From SM1-73 sp964588305 (GTDB taxonomy: Bacteria > Zixibacteria > MSB-5A5 > SM1-73): a stretch of 64,000 nt of DNA. Location: assembly GCA_964588305.1 (NCBI GenBank), contig CAZPOP010000016.1, positions 13,923 to 77,922 on the forward strand. The letters run 5' to 3'. Position numbers and translations under genes: made by a program. The notes beneath the pieces were generated by a model. It searched no databases, had not been told where the DNA came from, and was given only the letters and a program-made list of their open reading frames with translations. Each line of letters opens with the position of its first letter. The stretch's first letter is position 1. This document shows, in pieces, positions 61,822-64,000 of this stretch.

Positions 61822-62178
61822 TTAAGCTCCTTTGCTAAACGTAACTATCAAATAATATCCCCAAGCTAAGAGTGCAATCCCCAGAATCCAAAACAGGGAT
61901 TTGACCGTTTTTCGGGTTCCCGGCACGGGCCGGTAATCATGGATTACCTGCCAGGCTCCGTTTAAAGCGTGAAAGAGTCCGGCCGGCACAAAGATTAAAT
62001 AGAAGATCACCCACCATGTGCTTTCTAATCTCTGGGTCACCAAATTGAAATCGATCTTCCAGTCCTTGGTGAAATGAAGCACCTGGAAATGGAGGATCAA
62101 AAAGAAAGCCAAGAAGATCCCGGTGATCCTTTGAAAAAGCCAGCCGTATGCACTCGCTTTTCCACGTTTTTGGTTCAT
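61822..62178 (-). CDS. sdhD: succinate dehydrogenase membrane subunit (second anchor)
   Basis: A 118-residue protein with three spans. GWLFQRITGIFLAFFLILHF contains the RxTG motif with a histidine, and GLFHALNGAWQVIHDYRPVP is the second anchor motif. It is the first gene of the operon, with a GGAGCAGCC ribosome site. Together with the next gene it makes a two-protein membrane anchor that would bind heme and quinone. Each of the two anchor proteins shows histidines that could ligate heme. Confidence 0.85.
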   Translation of the reverse strand: MNQKRGKASAYGWLFQRITGIFLAFFLILHFQVLHFTKDWKIDFNLVTQRLESTWWVIFYLIFVPAGLFHALNGAWQVIHDYRPVPGTRKTVKSLFWILGIALLAWGYYLIVTFSKGA

Positions 62179-62258
62179 AAGGGCTGCTCCTTTGAAGAGG
62201 TTAACGGTTTAGAGCTTGAAGCTAATCTCGCCTTGTTACTTTTGTCACAAAGGGAGAA

Positions 62259-62287
62259 TTTATACTATCACCGGCAAAAGTCAACAA
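62259..62287 (-). promoter_or_regulatory. probable promoter of the sdh operon
   Basis: On the minus strand TTGTTG (62287-62282), a 17-bp spacer and TATAAA (62264-62259), about 80 bp before the first sdh gene. TTGACT at 62284-62279 with TAAATT at 16 bp is an overlapping alternative. Confidence 0.5.
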
Positions 62288-62412
62288 AAAAATTGCGATT
62301 TTTTTCTGAATGAAGATAAAGAACGACTCTTCTGTTGCCGAAATAACCAGTGCAAGTTCACCGGAGAGAAAGAGAGTCTTGGCCAGAAACTGCTTTTCTT
62401 TAGATAACATTT

Positions 62413-63090
62413 GTGGAAATAAAAAAGGTATCCTACGGAGAGTTCCCGGAAGTCTTTGGTTTGAACAAAAGGTTCAAGCCGGGAGGCAAAAAACTTAAAG
62501 TGGTTTTGGATGTCTTCGTCCCTGAGGGCGGAAAGAGAATCGATTTCTCTTTGGTTTATCGAAAGCTCTTGGAGCTGTTGCCCACCCTGGAGAGGCATAA
62601 ATGCGGTGAGAATCTCTTCAAAGATTCAGAGAAACACAAAGACATTCCCCCGGGGAAAGTGGAAAGATTGACGCACATCGCTCATCTCATAGAACACGTG
62701 ATCATCGACCTTCAGTCAAATATCACCAAAATGGACTCCTGCAGCGGCATAACCTGTGGGTACAAGAACCCGGAGCATAGGTTTGATCTGTTCGTAGAAT
62801 GCAGGGACGAGCGGGTGGGGAGGTTTTCAGTTTGGTTTGCCGTCGATTTGATGAAAAGGTTGATTCTAGGGAAGAACTTCGTAAAGAGACATCCCCGAAC
62901 AATTGAATTGGTCAAATATCTTCGAGAAAACATATGTGTGAGTCAAAAGGGCCAACTTCTCAAGCTGGCATCCCGGATCGCTTCCGATTTGGGTTGGACC
63001 AGAAGATCTGTGGTCTCCATGCTGGAAGGGCTCCAGGAATTCGGTTTTTTTGACTCGCAGAAACCCCTGTCAGAATTTGCGGAAGGGTGA
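62413..63090 (+). CDS. stand-alone cyanophycin-synthetase N-domain-like protein with C-terminal helical domain
   Basis: A 225-residue protein starting at GTG. Residues about 45-150 resemble the N-terminal domain of cyanophycin synthetase: LLPTLERHKCGE, LTHIAHLIEHVIIDLQSNIT, ITCGYKNP and VECRDERVGRFSVWFAVDLM line up in order with the family's LExHxC, H(V/L)xEHVxxELQ, GxT and DExVGR segments. The ATP-grasp and Mur-ligase parts of cyanophycin synthetase are missing. The last 65 residues look like a helical, possibly winged-helix domain (LASRIASDLGWTRRSVVSML). The first codon has a poor ribosome site. Three small genes follow in the same direction. Function unknown; a binding or scaffold role for a peptide substrate is a guess. 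Confidence 0.6.
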   Translation: MEIKKVSYGEFPEVFGLNKRFKPGGKKLKVVLDVFVPEGGKRIDFSLVYRKLLELLPTLERHKCGENLFKDSEKHKDIPPGKVERLTHIAHLIEHVIIDLQSNITKMDSCSGITCGYKNPEHRFDLFVECRDERVGRFSVWFAVDLMKRLILGKNFVKRHPRTIELVKYLRENICVSQKGQLLKLASRIASDLGWTRRSVVSMLEGLQEFGFFDSQKPLSEFAEG

Positions 63091-63098
63091 GATAAAAA

Positions 63099-63362
63099 AT
63101 GGGCAAACTTGAATTCAGGAATCCTGATGAATTAGAGTTGGACGTCGGTCGAGTGCTGACCGGCACTTCTCGGCATTCTAGGACAGAGACCTTGCCTCAT
63201 GAATTGAGATCTTATGCCGATGAAACGACGCAAATCGAAGAAAAAGGGGATTCGGTTCGTACCCGGTCAAGGGTCCAGGAAAAGGGCCTTGACCAGACGG
63301 ATCTGCTTTCCAAGTATGCGCGAGTTCTGTGCTGTTCCTTTGAGCTGGAAAGTGGCAATTAA
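63099..63362 (+). CDS. hypothetical protein (87 aa)
   Basis: ATG at 63099 lies 8 bp after the previous stop, with GAAGGGTGAG as ribosome site. The product is 87 residues, charged and probably poorly folded in its middle (TSRHSRTETLPHELRSYADE), with a C-terminal segment YARVLCCSFELESGN holding a Cys pair. No family is recognised. Spacing suggests translational coupling with the cyanophycin-domain protein. Its place between that gene and the two 70-residue paralogues suggests a shared job. Confidence 0.5.
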   Translation: MGKLEFRNPDELELDVGRVLTGTSRHSRTETLPHELRSYADETTQIEEKGDSVRTRSRVQEKGLDQTDLLSKYARVLCCSFELESGN

Positions 63363-63473
63363 ACCAGGAATAATCGATCTTCCAAAAGGCAGTTCCCAAA
63401 AGACACATTTCCCAAGCAAGAGAGGGATAGACCCTTAAAGGGAAAATAGCACAACAGAGAGGGGGTGAGAAAT

Positions 63474-63686
63474 ATGCAGAGATTCAATTTCCGTGATTTC
63501 AGTATCATAGAAAGAAGCCCGATGTCTCCGTCCTATCTTCAGAGGAGAATCAGTGACCTGGTATCCAGTTCGATCAATGCCAAGGTTAAGGTGGATTCGA
63601 TTAATCCGGAGACCGGAGAGTATCGCATAGTCCTTCATGGTACCCTGGACTGGGAAAATCCGGAGACCTGGTGGACCAATCGTTAA
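63474..63686 (+). CDS. 70-residue protein of unknown family, tandem paralogue 1
   Basis: ATG at 63474, 6 nt after GGGGGTG; the GTG at 63465 falls inside that ribosome site and is rejected. The 70-residue product starts MQRFNFRDFSIIERSPMSPS and has KVDSINPETGEYRIVLHGTL in its second half. It aligns without any gap to the next gene, with about 45% identity. Conserved are FSI(I/L)ER(S/T)PxSP, KVDx(I/V)NPxTGEYRxVLxGTxD and a T-N-(R/Q) end. No signal peptide and no cysteine. I recognise no family. The conserved beta-like core with variable ends suggests a small structural or precursor protein. Confidence 0.7.
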   Translation: MQRFNFRDFSIIERSPMSPSYLQRRISDLVSSSINAKVKVDSINPETGEYRIVLHGTLDWENPETWWTNR

Positions 63687-63781
63687 GTCTTTTTCTGCAG
63701 TTTGATCTCTCTCGTTTTGGGAATGTATGTTGAAGCAAGACAACCTGAAACCTTAAAAAAAACATGAGGGGGTGAAAAAAG

Positions 63782-63994
63782 GTGAACAAATTCAGATATC
63801 AGAATTTCTCGATTTTAGAGAGGACCCCAACCTCTCCGGCAGCTCTGGAGCACCAACTCAACGAGTTGATGTACAACTCCACTACCTGCAGGGCAAAGGT
63901 AGATTGGGTCAATCCGACCACCGGGGAGTATCGCGTAGTGCTACAGGGCACAGTGGATTACTGGGACGAGAAGACGAACACAACTAATCAGTAA
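63782..63994 (+). CDS. 70-residue protein of unknown family, tandem paralogue 2
   Basis: GTG at 63782 after GAGGGGGTGAAAAAAG. Exactly 70 residues, like its neighbour: MNKFRYQNFSILERTPTSPA, then KVDWVNPTTGEYRVVLQGTV and a Thr/Asn-rich end DEKTNTTNQ. The leader also resembles that of the first copy (A-rich, then GAGGGGGTGA). The last base of its stop codon is at 63994, six bases from the window edge, so further copies may follow outside. Confidence 0.7.
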   Translation: MNKFRYQNFSILERTPTSPAALEHQLNELMYNSTTCRAKVDWVNPTTGEYRVVLQGTVDYWDEKTNTTNQ

Positions 63995-64000
63995 ACAGCA

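Noticed and set aside
62384..62402. Sigma54-like TTGGCCAGAAACTGCTT upstream of the cyanophycin-domain gene
   Set aside because: The GG and GC are 9 bp apart instead of 10, and the -24 box is TGGCC; sigma54 spacing is strict.
1..64000. CRISPR array, rRNA genes or complete insertion sequences
   Set aside because: No regularly spaced direct repeats, no rRNA-like conserved segments and no transposase with terminal inverted repeats were seen. The CCGGTCTG repeats are irregularly spaced hairpins, not CRISPR.

Overview
The window is bacterial chromosome with medium GC. It looks like an uncultivated FCB-group lineage, and Zixibacteria or a neighbouring candidate phylum is my best guess. The guess rests on about 800-residue two-module FtsX/MacB-type permeases, a secreted subtilase with FG-GAP repeats and a dockerin-like tail, several sigma54 activators, and many small palindromic repeats between genes. 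No rRNA or protein marker is present to fix the taxonomy.

Layout. 0-12.5 kb is mostly housekeeping: the 3' end of a biotin carboxylase gene with its biotin carrier protein, a DMT exporter, a DUF1573/rhodanese/MauE operon, a QueT-type transporter, purD and purE, a LemA/M48 protease pair, a GlmU-like protein, galT and glgA. 12.8-25.4 kb is one seven-gene minus-strand operon: a HlyD adaptor, two ABC ATPases and four large permeases. Divergent from it is a response regulator/histidine kinase pair (25.7-28.4 kb). A sigma54-type promoter and a 9-bp palindrome lie between them, so the pair probably controls the operon. 28.7 kb holds tRNA-Leu(CAA), followed by 1.3 kb of gene-poor DNA.

30.5-40.2 kb is a signalling region. 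It holds a MshEN/receiver/HD/PATAN protein; an operon of a 72-residue secreted peptide, a degenerate sigma54 AAA+ protein and a WYL regulator; and a 1685-residue Ser/Thr kinase-ATPase-TPR-GAF-sigma54 activator. The peptide operon has its own sigma54-type promoter. Two copies of a 16-bp palindrome lie upstream of it, the distal one overlapping the stop codon of the giant activator. I regard this as the best candidate for an undescribed system: an intracellular kinase/sigma54 switch controlling a secreted peptide and two modulators.

40.7-47.4 kb contains a glycosyltransferase with a palindromic element inserted in frame, a tight pair of a ComEC-like MBL hydrolase and a membrane protein, a repeat-rich intergenic region with a 39-residue membrane peptide, and an APC permease fused to two UspA domains. 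47.7-58.2 kb holds the subtilase/FG-GAP/dockerin protein, a sugar-nucleotide epimerase, an RNase Z-like hydrolase, a pseudopilin with an apparently perfect sigma54 promoter, an ABC-F ATPase and a TMTC-like membrane TPR protein. A truncated second copy of the ABC-F 5' end lies at 58.3 kb. 58.9-62.2 kb is the succinate dehydrogenase/fumarate reductase operon with promoter and terminator. The last 1.6 kb carries a stand-alone cyanophycin-synthetase N-domain-like protein, an unknown 87-residue protein and two tandem 70-residue paralogues of unknown family. That cluster probably continues past the window.

All calls come from reading the sequence by eye. No database search was run, so family names are recognitions from motifs.
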